Below are positions 1-8,352 of a stretch of 64,000 nt of DNA, piece by piece (positions within the stretch are counted from its first letter, which is position 1; each line of letters opens with the position of its first letter). Source of the stretch: Streptosporangiales bacterium (GTDB lineage: Bacteria > Actinomycetota > Actinomycetes > Streptosporangiales > WHSR01). The notes beneath the pieces were generated by a model. The model ran no database searches, had not been told where the DNA came from, and was given only the letters and a program-made list of their open reading frames with translations. The stretch lies in the NCBI GenBank assembly GCA_009379995.1, contig WHSR01000002.1:78919-142918 (forward strand). Reading direction: 5' to 3'. Made by a program: the position numbers and the translations under genes.

Positions 1-58
1 GACCTCCGACGAGAGCGTATCGGAGTCGTTCCGCGGTATCGGTGGGGCGCTGGGCTAA
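1..58 (+). CDS. C-terminal end of a WXG100 (Esx-like) protein, partial
   Basis: Only the last 18 codons are in the window, read from base 2 to the TAA at 56-58; they end in FRGIGGALG. The short polar tail, and its place 52 bp before a complete WXG100 gene, suggest the partner of an Esx heterodimer. Such genes usually come in tandem pairs in type VII secretion loci, and a mycosin gene follows. The helical core and WXG turn are outside the window, so the family is inferred mainly from context. Confidence 0.5.
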   Translation, partial: TSDESVSESFRGIGGALG

Positions 59-110
59 GGCCCACCGGGACGACGCCGCAACGCGAGATCTTCAACGAGA
101 GGTGTGAACA

Positions 111-398
111 GTGGGGCAGATCCAAGTCACTTTTGGGATGCTGCAGCAGGCTGTCGCCGACACCGGCGCCACCGCGAGCAACCTGGAGGGCAAGCTCGGT
201 GACCTCAAGGGTTACCTCCAGCCCATCGTAGGCGAGTGGGACGGCGAGGCGAAGGAGCTCTGGCACGCCAAGCAGCAGCAGTGGGACCAGGCGCAGCAGG
301 AGATCAACCAGATGCTGCAGCAGATCTCCCGTGCTCTGCAGCAAGCGGCCGAGGACTTCCAGGGCGCGGAGAACGCCAACAAGGCCGTCTGGGGCTGA
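111..398 (+). CDS. WXG100 family type VII secretion protein (ESAT-6-like)
   Basis: This 95-residue protein is the usual WXG100 length. Two amphipathic, glutamine- and alanine-rich helices flank the family turn, here W43-D44-G45. Members form helical-hairpin dimers that are exported by the ESX/type VII apparatus. The GTG start at 111 follows GAGAGG at 97-102. The upstream partial gene is probably its dimer partner, and the mycosin just downstream is a core ESX protease, so this looks like the end of an ESX cluster. The exported role is family knowledge; nothing here identifies a specific function. Confidence 0.9.
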   Translation: MGQIQVTFGMLQQAVADTGATASNLEGKLGDLKGYLQPIVGEWDGEAKELWHAKQQQWDQAQQEINQMLQQISRALQQAAEDFQGAENANKAVWG

Positions 399-426
399 GT
401 TCCTGGTAGCAAAGCCGACGCAGAGC

Positions 427-1623
427 TTGGTCAGTTCTGGCAAGGCGGGCCGGTTCGTCCGGCCCGCCTTGTGGTTTCTCGGAACGGCCGCCGCCGTCAA
501 CGCGGCGGCCGTTTTCGTGCTGCCCGCCCGGCCAGCCGTTGCGGACAACGTCCGGGCATCCCAGTGGCACCTGCTCTCCCTGGACGTCGCGAAGACGCAC
601 CGGGTCAGCCGCGGCAAGGGGGTCACGGTAGCGGTGATCGACTCGGGTGTGCAGGCGAGCCATCCCGATCTTCGGGGCTCCGTGGTACGCGGCCGCGACT
701 TCGTAGGGGACACGGACGGACGGGTGGATAGAAACGGGCACGGCACCGGCGTGGCCGCGCTGATCGCCGGGCACGGGCACGGCACCGGCGACGGGGCCCT
801 GGGCCTGGCGCCGCGGGCGACGATCCTGCCAGTCCGGGTGAGCAATCCGAACGGGAAGTACACCTCGACAGCCGCGGCACAGGGGGTCCGCTGGGCCGTG
901 GACCACGGGGCGGACGTCATCAACATGTCGGGGGGCGCGTCGGCCGACGATCCGGCCCTGCGCGGCGCGGTCGCCTACGCGCAGGCCCGCGACGTCGTGG
1001 TCGTCGCCAGCGCCGGCAACACCGACCAGGGGGACCGGCGGGTGCTCTACCCCGCGGCGTACCCGGGCGTCGTCGCCGTCTCCGCGGTGGACGGGACCGA
1101 CAAGTTCTCGCCGGACTCGGTGCGGGGCCCGCGGGTGGCGCTGGCCGCGCCCGGCGTGCGGGTGGTGACCGCCACCACCGACGGCGGCTACGCGATCGGT
1201 GCCGGCACCAGCGACGCGGCAGCGCTCGTCTCCGGCGCCGCGGCGCTGGTCCGGGCCGAGCATCCGGACCTGGACGCCACGAACGTGGTGAACCGGCTGA
1301 TCCGCACCGCCGAGGACCGGGGACCCAGCGGACGGGATCCGCGCTACGGGTTCGGCACCGTCGTTCCCGTCGCCGCGCTCACCGCCGACGTGCCCCGGGT
1401 CGCGGAGAACCCGCTCGGCACAACGACGGTCAGCGCGCCCAGGCGGCACGGGTTCCGGCCGCCGGGCGCGTCCGGAACGCCCGGGGGAGACGCCGAGCCC
1501 GGCGTGGTCTCCGGCCTCCCGGCCCGCCTTCTGCCGGCGCTCGTTGGCGCCGCGGCGGTGCTGCTGGCCTGCCTGAGCGTGGCGGTCGGATGGATGGTGA
1601 CCGCCCGCCGCCGATCCCGCTAG
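427..1623 (+). CDS. mycP: Type VII secretion-associated serine protease, mycosin (subtilisin family S8)
   Basis: A subtilisin-like protease of about 398 residues. An N-terminal hydrophobic segment ending near AVA at residues 35-37 acts as signal peptide. The catalytic triad is visible as D72 (VIDSG), H105 (NGHGTG) and S262 (GTSDAAA). A hydrophobic helix near the C-terminus followed by RRRSR anchors it in the membrane with the protease domain outside, as in mycosins of ESX systems. The TTG at 427 is chosen because it gives a compact signal peptide; the frame is open upstream to an ATG at 331, which would overlap the esx gene. Mycosins stabilise the secretion machine and cleave some substrates. 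The serine motif GTSDAA differs from the usual GTSMAA/P. Confidence 0.85.
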   Translation: MVSSGKAGRFVRPALWFLGTAAAVNAAAVFVLPARPAVADNVRASQWHLLSLDVAKTHRVSRGKGVTVAVIDSGVQASHPDLRGSVVRGRDFVGDTDGRVDRNGHGTGVAALIAGHGHGTGDGALGLAPRATILPVRVSNPNGKYTSTAAAQGVRWAVDHGADVINMSGGASADDPALRGAVAYAQARDVVVVASAGNTDQGDRRVLYPAAYPGVVAVSAVDGTDKFSPDSVRGPRVALAAPGVRVVTATTDGGYAIGAGTSDAAALVSGAAALVRAEHPDLDATNVVNRLIRTAEDRGPSGRDPRYGFGTVVPVAALTADVPRVAENPLGTTTVSAPRRHGFRPPGASGTPGGDAEPGVVSGLPARLLPALVGAAAVLLACLSVAVGWMVTARRRSR

Positions 1624-1698
1624 CGCCGTGGCCGAAACCGGCTCGGCATGCATTGCGTAGTCTTCCCGTTACTGGCTGAAACGTCCGGTGATCCGTTC

Positions 1699-1704
1699 TA
1701 CGCT
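1699..1704 (+). promoter_or_regulatory. Candidate -10 box of a leaderless gabD2 transcript
   Basis: TACGCT ends 6 bp before the ATG at 1711. That is the spacing expected when transcription starts at the start codon, and no ribosome binding site precedes this ATG. No convincing -35 box is seen. Confidence 0.4.
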
Positions 1705-1710
1705 GCGGCC

Positions 1711-3339
1711 ATGGCTTCCGAAACCGCTGCCACAAAGGAATCCGCGTCGATCGCGAAGGCCGAAAGCGCCGAAAGCGCAAAGGGCTCCGAGGGCGGGCGG
1801 ACCATCGCCCCCGATCTGATCTCCCGGCTCACCGCACGGGTGGTCTCCGGCGGCGGGTCCACCGTCACCACGTACGCGCCGTTCACCCAGAAGCCGCTGG
1901 CGACGATCCCGCAGTCGGATCCGGACGACGTCGTCGCCGCGTACGAGCGCGCCCGGGCCGCCGGGCGTGCCTGGGCCGAGCGCGATCCCCGCGAGCGGGC
2001 GAAGCCGTTCCTTCGGTTCGCCGAGGCAGTGCTCGACCGCCAGGCGGAGATCCTCGACATCATCCAGTGGGAGAACGGCAAGGCGCGCAAGCACGCCTTC
2101 GAGGAGGTAGTCGACGTCTCCGCGGTGTCGCTGTACTACGCGCGCCGCGCGGCGCGCCTGCTCCGGCCGCGGAGCCGGGCCGGCGCCCTGCCGGTGTTCA
2201 CCCGCACCCGCGAGCTGCACCACCCGAAGGGTGTCGTGGGCGTCATCACGCCGTGGAACTACCCGTTCGCGCTGGCGGTCACCGACGTCGTTCCGGCGCT
2301 GCTCGCCGGCAACGCGGTGGTACACAAGCCGGACACGCAGACCGCGCTTACCGCGCTGTGGGCCGTCCAGGTGCTCGAGGAGTGCGGGCTGCCGGAAGGG
2401 CTGTGGCAGGTAGCGCTCGGCGAGCCGGGTACCGTCGGTGACCCCCTCGTCGACGGCGCCGACTACGTGTGCTTCACCGGCTCGACCCGGGCCGGCCGGG
2501 CGATCGCCGAGCGGGCCGCCGGTCGGCTGATCGGCTGCTCGCTGGAGCTCGGCGGCAAGAACCCGATGCTCGTGCTGTCCGACGCCGACCTCGACCGGAC
2601 CACCGAGGGGGCGCTGCGGGCCTGCTTCGCCACGGCCGGCCAGCTGTGCATCTCGATGGAGCGGATGTACGTGCACGAGTCGGTGTACGACGCCTTCCTC
2701 GAGCGCTTCCTGGACCGGATCCGCGGCATGCGGCTGGGCCAGGAGCTGGACTTCACCGCCGACATGGGCTCGCTCACCTTCCCGCGTCAGCTGGAACGGG
2801 TCAGCGCGCACGTGGACGGCGCCCGGGAGGCGGACGCCACCGTGCTGTCCGGGGGGCGGCCCCGCCCGGACGTCGGCCCGCTCTTCTACGAGCCGACGGT
2901 GCTCACCGACGTGACGCCGCGCATGGCGGTGTGCCGGGAGGAGACGTTCGGCCCGGTCGTGTCCGTGTACCGGTTCCACGACGAGGACGAGGCGGCGCGC
3001 CTCGCCAACGACACCTCCTACGGGCTCAACGCCAGCGTGTGGACCCGCGACGTCGGCCGTGGCCGGGCGATCGCCAGGAGGATCAGGGCCGGAACCGTCA
3101 ACGTCAACGAGGGCTACGGCTCGGCGTACGCCTCATACGATGCGCCCATGGGCGGGATGAACGATTCCGGGCTGGGCCGGCGGCACGGCGCCGAGGGCCT
3201 ACTCAAGTACACCGAGGCGCAGACGGTCGCCAGCCAGCACGTCCTCGGGTTCGATCCGAAGTTCGGGATGACCGCCGAGCGGTACGCGGCGATGCTCACC
3301 GCGATGCTCAAGGTGCTCAAGCGGACGAGGATCCGGTAG
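1711..3339 (+). CDS. gabD2: Succinate-semialdehyde dehydrogenase (NADP+)
   Basis: Oxidises succinate semialdehyde to succinate, feeding the TCA cycle. The 542-residue protein is a full aldehyde dehydrogenase: TPWNYP nucleotide-binding motif, general base E279 in LELGGKNP, catalytic C313 in GQLCISMERMYV, and a DMGSL segment. The sequence closely follows mycobacterial GabD2. The ATG at 1711 fits the family start; an ATG at 1648 would add an unconserved leader. The first 45 residues are an Ala/Glu/Lys-rich extension. The choD-like gene follows after 2 bp, so the two are probably co-transcribed. Confidence 0.9.
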   Translation: MASETAATKESASIAKAESAESAKGSEGGRTIAPDLISRLTARVVSGGGSTVTTYAPFTQKPLATIPQSDPDDVVAAYERARAAGRAWAERDPRERAKPFLRFAEAVLDRQAEILDIIQWENGKARKHAFEEVVDVSAVSLYYARRAARLLRPRSRAGALPVFTRTRELHHPKGVVGVITPWNYPFALAVTDVVPALLAGNAVVHKPDTQTALTALWAVQVLEECGLPEGLWQVALGEPGTVGDPLVDGADYVCFTGSTRAGRAIAERAAGRLIGCSLELGGKNPMLVLSDADLDRTTEGALRACFATAGQLCISMERMYVHESVYDAFLERFLDRIRGMRLGQELDFTADMGSLTFPRQLERVSAHVDGAREADATVLSGGRPRPDVGPLFYEPTVLTDVTPRMAVCREETFGPVVSVYRFHDEDEAARLANDTSYGLNASVWTRDVGRGRAIARRIRAGTVNVNEGYGSAYASYDAPMGGMNDSGLGRRHGAEGLLKYTEAQTVASQHVLGFDPKFGMTAERYAAMLTAMLKVLKRTRIR

Positions 3340-3341
3340 CC

Positions 3342-5075
3342 ATGGCTCAGCGCGTCGAGGACGCCGACTGCGCCGAATACGACGTCGTCGTGGTTGGGTC
3401 TGGCTTCGGCGGCAGCGTGGCAGCGCTGCGGCTGACCGAGAAGGGGTACCGGGTAGCGGTGCTGGAGGCCGGACGGCGGTTCGCGCCGGAGGATCTACCG
3501 AAGACGAACTGGGACCTGCGCAACTTTCTGTGGATGCCGAGGCTGGGTATGACCGGCATCCAGCGGATCTCGCTCCTGCGCGACGTCATGGTGGTGTCCG
3601 GTGCCGGCGTCGGCGGTGGCTCGCTGGTGTACGCGAACGTGCTGTACGAGCCGCTAGAGCCGTTCTACACCGACCAGCAGTGGGCGCACATCACCGACTG
3701 GCGGGCCGAGCTGGCGCCCTTCTACGACCAGGCGAAGCGCATGCTCGGGGTGACCACCAACACCGGGCTGGATTCCGTCGACGAGGTGATGAGGCAGGTC
3801 GCCGAGGACATGGGCGTCGGGGACACCTTCCGCCCGACCGACATCGGCGTGTACCTGGGCGAGCCGGGAGTGATCGTCGACGACCCGTACTTCGGCGGCG
3901 TGGGTCCGAAGCGCACCGGCTGCCTGCGGTGCGGGCAGTGCATGACCGGCTGCCGGCACGGTGCGAAGAACACCCTCGGGGCCAACTATCTCTACCTGGC
4001 GGAGCGGGCCGGGGCGACCGTCTACCCGCTCACCACGGCCACCGAGGTACGCCCGGACGGCGATGGCCGCTACACCGTCGAGACCGTCGGCTCCGGCGGC
4101 CCCGCCCGCCGCGAGCGCCGTACCTTCGCCGCGGAGCACGTGGTGTTCGCCGCGGGCGCGCTCGGCACCCAGAGGCTGCTGCACAAGCTCCGCGACGGGG
4201 GAGCGCTGCCGCGGATCTCCGCCCGCCTCGGGGAGTTGAGCCGTACCAACTCCGAGGCGGTTCTCCGGGTGATGGCGCGCGGGAAGCGGCGGCAGGATGA
4301 GGCCGCGGGGCCGGTGGACTACAGTGAGGGGCCGGCGATCGGCTCGTCGTTCTTCCCCGAGCCGCACACCCACGTGGAGCCCGCGCGGTACGGGAGGGGG
4401 TCGAGTTCCATGGCCCCGCTCGCCACGATGTTGGTCGACGGCGGCGGCCGGCTGCCCCGGTGGCTGCGGTTCTGCGGCGGAGTCGTCAGGCATCCGCTGA
4501 TCTTCCTCCGGTCGTTCTCGCTGCGCCGCTGGGCGGAGCGGACCGTGATCCTCCTGGTGATGCAGGCGCGGGACAACTCGATCACCGTGTACGGCAAGCG
4601 CGGTCCGTTCGGGCACCGGCTGGCCTCCCGGCAGGGGCGCGGCGAGCCCAACCCGGCCTGGATACCGGTGGCGCACGAGGTGGCCCGCAGGGCCGCCGAC
4701 AAGATGGACGGCGATGCGGGCGGCACCTGGGGACAGCTCGCCAACATCCCGCTGACTGCTCACTTCGTCGGCGGATGCACGATCGGCGACTCGCCGGAGA
4801 CCGGGGTGGTCGACCCGTACCACCGGCTGTACGGGCACCCGGGCCTGCACGTGGTCGACGGGTCGGCGGTCACCGCCAACCTCGGCGTCAACCCGTCGCT
4901 CACCATCGCCGCACAGGCCGAGCGGGCGATGGCGTTCTGGCCCAACAACGGCGAGCCCGACCCCCGGCCCGAGCTCGGCTCGGCGTACCGGCGCATCGAC
5001 GCCGTGACACCACATCACCCGGTCGTTCCCAGCCACGCACCGGCCGCCCTGCGGTTGTCCACAGCCCGCCGCTGA
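3342..5075 (+). CDS. choD: GMC-family FAD oxidoreductase, ChoD (cholesterol oxidase)-like
   Basis: A 577-residue flavoprotein that resembles mycobacterial ChoD along its whole length. It has the N-terminal FAD motif GSGFGGSVAALRL, an SGAGVGGGSLVYANV segment, a cysteine-rich stretch CLRCGQCMTGCRHG, and the C-terminal GMC signature around NLGVNPSLTIAAQAERA. GMC oxidases of this type act on sterol or other alcohols. The cysteine cluster resembles that of mycobacterial ChoD and is unlike secreted Streptomyces cholesterol oxidase. There is no signal peptide, so it is cytoplasmic. Substrate is not provable from sequence, since ChoD proteins have been questioned as true cholesterol oxidases. Confidence 0.85.
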   Translation: MAQRVEDADCAEYDVVVVGSGFGGSVAALRLTEKGYRVAVLEAGRRFAPEDLPKTNWDLRNFLWMPRLGMTGIQRISLLRDVMVVSGAGVGGGSLVYANVLYEPLEPFYTDQQWAHITDWRAELAPFYDQAKRMLGVTTNTGLDSVDEVMRQVAEDMGVGDTFRPTDIGVYLGEPGVIVDDPYFGGVGPKRTGCLRCGQCMTGCRHGAKNTLGANYLYLAERAGATVYPLTTATEVRPDGDGRYTVETVGSGGPARRERRTFAAEHVVFAAGALGTQRLLHKLRDGGALPRISARLGELSRTNSEAVLRVMARGKRRQDEAAGPVDYSEGPAIGSSFFPEPHTHVEPARYGRGSSSMAPLATMLVDGGGRLPRWLRFCGGVVRHPLIFLRSFSLRRWAERTVILLVMQARDNSITVYGKRGPFGHRLASRQGRGEPNPAWIPVAHEVARRAADKMDGDAGGTWGQLANIPLTAHFVGGCTIGDSPETGVVDPYHRLYGHPGLHVVDGSAVTANLGVNPSLTIAAQAERAMAFWPNNGEPDPRPELGSAYRRIDAVTPHHPVVPSHAPAALRLSTARR

Positions 5076-5114
5076 CGCGCCGCGGTCCCCGCCGCCCGCG
5101 GCTACGTTTCCGGC

Positions 5115-5135
5115 GTGGGTGAGTGGCTCACCCAC
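5115..5135 (+). promoter_or_regulatory. Inverted repeat between choD and guaA
   Basis: GTGGGTGAG and CTCACCCAC form a perfect 9-bp stem around TGG. It starts 40 bp after the choD stop and ends where the -35 region of the guaA promoter should be, so it could be a terminator or an operator. It lacks a T-tract. Confidence 0.45.
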
Positions 5136-5153
5136 TAACCCATCCGCCCCAAC

Positions 5154-5159
5154 TAGACT
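5154..5159 (+). promoter_or_regulatory. Candidate -10 box of guaA
   Basis: TAGACT, 36 bp before the guaA start, matches the actinobacterial TANNNT -10 pattern. A GAAGAGG ribosome binding site at 5181-5187 precedes the TTG start. Confidence 0.4.
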
Positions 5160-5195
5160 GAAGGCACTCCGCGCTCCGCCGAAGAGGTTCTGCTT

Positions 5196-6770
5196 TTGTC
5201 AGCTGATAACGGGTTCGACACGGTCCTCGTCGTTGACTTCGGGGCACAGTACGCCCAGCTCATCGCGCGCCGGGTGCGAGAGTGCCACGTGTACAGCGAG
5301 ATAGTTCCCCCCACCATGCCGGTCGGGGAGATGCTCGCGAAGCGGCCGAAGGCGATCATCCTGTCCGGCGGCCCGGCCTCGGTGTACGCCGAGGGCGCGC
5401 CGCTGCCTCCGGAAGGGCTGTTCGAGACCGGTATGCCGACACTCGGCATCTGCTACGGGTTCCAGCTGATGGCCCGGACCCTTGGCGGTGTCGTGGAGCG
5501 TACCGGCATCGCTGAGTACGGCGGCACACCGCTGTCCGTGCTGACCGAAGGCAGCCTGCTGGCGGGCCTGCCGCGGGAGCAGTCCGTGTGGATGTCGCAC
5601 GGTGACTCCTGCATAAGGGCGCCGGAGGGCTTCCTGGTGACCGCGAGCACGGACGCCACGCCGGTGGCCGCGATGGAGGACGCCGCCCGCGGGCTGTACG
5701 GGGTGCAGTTCCACCCGGAGGTGCTGCACACCGAACACGGCAGGCAGGTGCTGCGGCACTTCCTGTACGACGCGGCCGGATGCCGGCCGACCTGGACGAT
5801 GGCGAACATCGTCCAGGAGGCCGTCGAGGCGATCCGCGGCCAGGTGGGTGACAAGCGAGCGCTGTGCGGGCTGTCCGGCGGCGTCGACTCCGCGGTTGCC
5901 GCGGCGCTCGTGCAGCGGGCCATCGGCGACCGGCTCACCTGCGTCTTCGTGGACCACGGGCTGCTGCGAAAGGGAGAGGCCGAGCAGGTCGAGAAGGATT
6001 TCGTCGCCGCCACCGGGGTGTCCCTGAAGGTCGTGGACGCGGCCGACCGGTTCCTCGCCGCGCTGTCCGGCGTCGCCGACCCGGAGCAGAAACGCAAGAT
6101 CATCGGACGGGAGTTCATCCGCGCCTTCGAGGGCGCGGCACGCGAGACCCTCGGCGAGGCGGGGGCGCACGGCGAGGAGGTGCGGTTCCTCGCCCAGGGC
6201 ACGCTCTACCCCGACGTGGTCGAGTCCGGCGGCGGCAGCGGCGCGGCCAACATCAAGTCGCACCACAACGTCGGCGGGCTGCCCGAGGATCTGGGGTTCG
6301 CGCTCGTGGAACCGCTGCGTTGGCTGTTCAAGGACGAGGTGCGTCGCGTCGGTGAAGAGCTCGGCCTGCCGCCCAAGATCGTGTGGCGCCAGCCTTTCCC
6401 CGGACCCGGGCTGGCCGTCCGGGTGATCGGGGAGGTCACCCGCGAGCGGCTGGACGTGCTGAGGGAGGCCGACGCCATCGTCCGTGAGGAGCTGACCCGC
6501 GCCGGGCTCGACCGCGACATCTGGCAGTGCCCGGTGGTGCTGCTCTCCTCCGTTCGCTCGGTCGGTGTGCAGGGCGACGGCCGTACGTACGGTCATCCGG
6601 TAGTGCTGCGGCCAGTGACCAGCGAGGACGCGATGACCGCCGACTGGGCGCGGCTGCCGTACGAAGTGCTGACCCGAGTCTCCACCCGGATCACCAACGA
6701 GGTGCCCGGCATCAACCGAGTGGTCCTCGACGTCACCAGCAAGCCTCCCGGCACCATCGAGTGGGAGTAG
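5196..6770 (+). CDS. guaA: GMP synthase (glutamine-hydrolysing)
   Basis: Converts XMP, glutamine and ATP to GMP in purine synthesis. At 524 residues it is standard length. The N-terminal class I glutamine amidotransferase domain has the nucleophile C86 in GICYGFQ and the HPEV motif. The ATP pyrophosphatase domain has the PP-loop [11 protein letters not shown], and the C-terminal dimerisation domain ends in KPPGTIEWE. The TTG start at 5196 is supported by GAAGAGG 8 bp upstream. It has its own promoter region with an inverted repeat. Confidence 0.97.
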   Translation: MSADNGFDTVLVVDFGAQYAQLIARRVRECHVYSEIVPPTMPVGEMLAKRPKAIILSGGPASVYAEGAPLPPEGLFETGMPTLGICYGFQLMARTLGGVVERTGIAEYGGTPLSVLTEGSLLAGLPREQSVWMSHGDSCIRAPEGFLVTASTDATPVAAMEDAARGLYGVQFHPEVLHTEHGRQVLRHFLYDAAGCRPTWTMANIVQEAVEAIRGQVGDKRALCGLSGGVDSAVAAALVQRAIGDRLTCVFVDHGLLRKGEAEQVEKDFVAATGVSLKVVDAADRFLAALSGVADPEQKRKIIGREFIRAFEGAARETLGEAGAHGEEVRFLAQGTLYPDVVESGGGSGAANIKSHHNVGGLPEDLGFALVEPLRWLFKDEVRRVGEELGLPPKIVWRQPFPGPGLAVRVIGEVTRERLDVLREADAIVREELTRAGLDRDIWQCPVVLLSSVRSVGVQGDGRTYGHPVVLRPVTSEDAMTADWARLPYEVLTRVSTRITNEVPGINRVVLDVTSKPPGTIEWE

Positions 6771-6979
6771 ACTTCGATCACAGTCGTCGACCTTCTTGAT
6801 CATTTTTTCCGCTCATCGAGACGACTTTCATAACCGCGGAACCTGGTCACCTACAAGTCGCGATTCAGCCACGCCGTAGAGCTGGTGCCTCGTCTACCTG
6901 AAACCCGGTGATCGTTCGGCGCACATGCAACCTTCTGCGGGTTCTTCCTTTGGGCCGATGGAACTGAAGGGGAGACCTC

Positions 6980-7525
6980 GTGAACTGCGGCTTCATCGAC
7001 GAGTCGGTGTACGACGACCACGGCCTATACGTTGTCGCCGTGGTCATGGCCGACCCAGCGTTACGCAGGGCCGTGGAGTACGCGCTCACACGAGTCGTTC
7101 CAGGCACGGGACCCCCACATTGGCACGATGAAGGGGACGCTGTGCGACTCAACATGGTCAGAGCGGTGGCTCAGTTGGACATCGATGCGCGGGTGTACGG
7201 ATGCCGGTTCGAACGGCCGGTGCGCAAGGAAGCCGCTCGCTGCCGTGCTTTGGGTTGGATGGTTCAAGACTTGGACGACGAAATAGGTTCGTTGATCTTG
7301 GGTCAACGAGACGATGCGCAGGACAAGAACGACCGAAGGGTTCTGCGACCCCTGGCCGGCAGACCGCCACGGTTTCGCTATGATCACGTACCCGCCCGTA
7401 GAGAACCGATGCTCTGGCTACCAGATATAGCGGTCGGGGCCGTTGCGTGTTCTCTCGTCGGACGGACGGATGCCTATCGAGTCCTACTCGAGGACGTGCT
7501 GACGGTCGTTGAATGCGAGCCCTGA
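6980..7525 (+). CDS. Hypothetical protein, DUF3800-like (RNase H-fold type)
   Basis: A 181-residue protein starting at GTG 6980 with a good ribosome binding site, AAGGGGAG at 6967-6974. It opens with FIDESVYDDHGLYVVAVV, the pattern of a first acidic beta strand in DUF3800-like proteins. It also has PHWHDEGD and, near the end, an LWLPDIAVGAVAC segment with another acidic residue. These suggest an RNase H-like fold, but function is unproven. Codon use is less GC-rich than in guaA, and it lies beside a decayed toxin-antitoxin pair, so it is probably accessory DNA. Confidence 0.55.
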   Translation: MNCGFIDESVYDDHGLYVVAVVMADPALRRAVEYALTRVVPGTGPPHWHDEGDAVRLNMVRAVAQLDIDARVYGCRFERPVRKEAARCRALGWMVQDLDDEIGSLILGQRDDAQDKNDRRVLRPLAGRPPRFRYDHVPARREPMLWLPDIAVGAVACSLVGRTDAYRVLLEDVLTVVECEP

Positions 7526-7846
7526 AGAGCGCGAAGGCCGGGCGCCCGTCATCCGGCGGGAAACCCGGCCTCACTTCCGGACGTCTAGTGACGTCGGCAT
7601 TGGTCATTTTATGCTTGTCTATCCCGCTGTCAAAGTAGCCGTGGCGTCGAAGCCGCCGACCGTCCGGCAAGGCAGCGGCCCTGCTCGGCCTCGGCCAGCC
7701 GAGCGCACGGATGTCGTCGGGGTTGAGCTCGCCGCGGTAGTACAGACCGGTGTCGGGCCGGTGCTCGCCCTGGGCCCGGGCCCCGCAAAGGTGACCGAGA
7801 GCACGCCCGGAATCGCGGTCGTCCGCTCGGCGATCGGTTCGGCTAA
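7526..7846. other. Gene-free stretch with possible degraded coding remnants
   Basis: No intact gene is supported here. On the minus strand at about 7671-7830 one frame reads coding-like residues (TGLYYRGELNPDDIRALGWP) without a plausible start, and could be a decayed gene. The right end reaches the broken antitoxin, whose frame is closed by TAA at 7844-7846. Confidence 0.4.
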
Positions 7847-8014
7847 CCGCTCGCCGGTCAGTCGCTCCAGGAGTACCTGCTCAACAAGCTGATCGAGGAG
7901 GCGCGGCGTCCAACTCTGGACGAAGTTCTCGCCCGTGCGGCCGAGCGGACCGGTGGATCATTCTCGGTTCAAGATGCGGTGCAGATCATCCATCACGATC
8001 GCGATACGCGGTGA
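7847..8014 (+). pseudogene. Antitoxin remnant (FitA/VapB type), N-terminal half lost
   Basis: The frame from 7847 to the TGA at 8012-8014 encodes 55 residues that begin at the family's middle (GQSLQEYLLNKLIEEARRPT) and continue through a typical toxin-wrapping tail (GGSFSVQDAVQII). The ribbon-helix-helix DNA-binding strand that should precede GQSLQ is gone: an in-frame TAA sits at 7844-7846 and no start codon fits. The last codons overlap the toxin start by GTGA, as in intact vapBC operons. I read it as a 5'-truncated antitoxin. Confidence 0.75.
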
Positions 8015-8343
8015 GGTCGCGTGCTCGTCTCGTCGGGCGGATTCTGTTCGCTCCAGCCGTAATCGATCTCGAGGTGGCTTCGTTTCTTCGCAACGCCGTA
8101 CGCGGCGGGCTGGTCACGGTCGAGCGAGCTCGGCGCGCCCTCGTCGACCTGGACGACTCCGCGCTTCAACGCTCTCCCCATCCGCCGCTCCTCGGCCGGG
8201 TTTGGGAACTGCGCGACAACCTGAGCGCGTACGACGCCGCTTACGTTGCTCTCGCCGAACTTCTTGACGTCCCTCTCCTCTCCGCGGACGGCAAGCTTGC
8301 TCGGTCGAGTGGGCCCCGCTGCCCTATCGAGCTGTTCCAGTGA
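8011..8343 (+). pseudogene. PIN-domain toxin (VapC-like), N-terminally truncated
   Basis: The 110-codon frame carries most of a PIN domain: APAVIDLEVASFLR with the second acidic residue, LSAYDAAYVALAE with the third, and LLSADGKLA with the fourth. The opening strand with the first catalytic aspartate (usually VVDAS) is missing; the protein begins about 20 residues late, at RSRARLVG. Without that aspartate, metal binding and RNase activity are unlikely. GTG 8011 overlaps the antitoxin stop. Together with the broken antitoxin this is a decayed type II toxin-antitoxin locus. Confidence 0.75.
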
Positions 8344-8352
8344 CGAGGTCGC

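Noticed and set aside
5050..5062. TTGTCCACA near the end of choD as a DnaA box
   Set aside because: It lies inside the coding region as part of ordinary codons; no cluster of such boxes is present.
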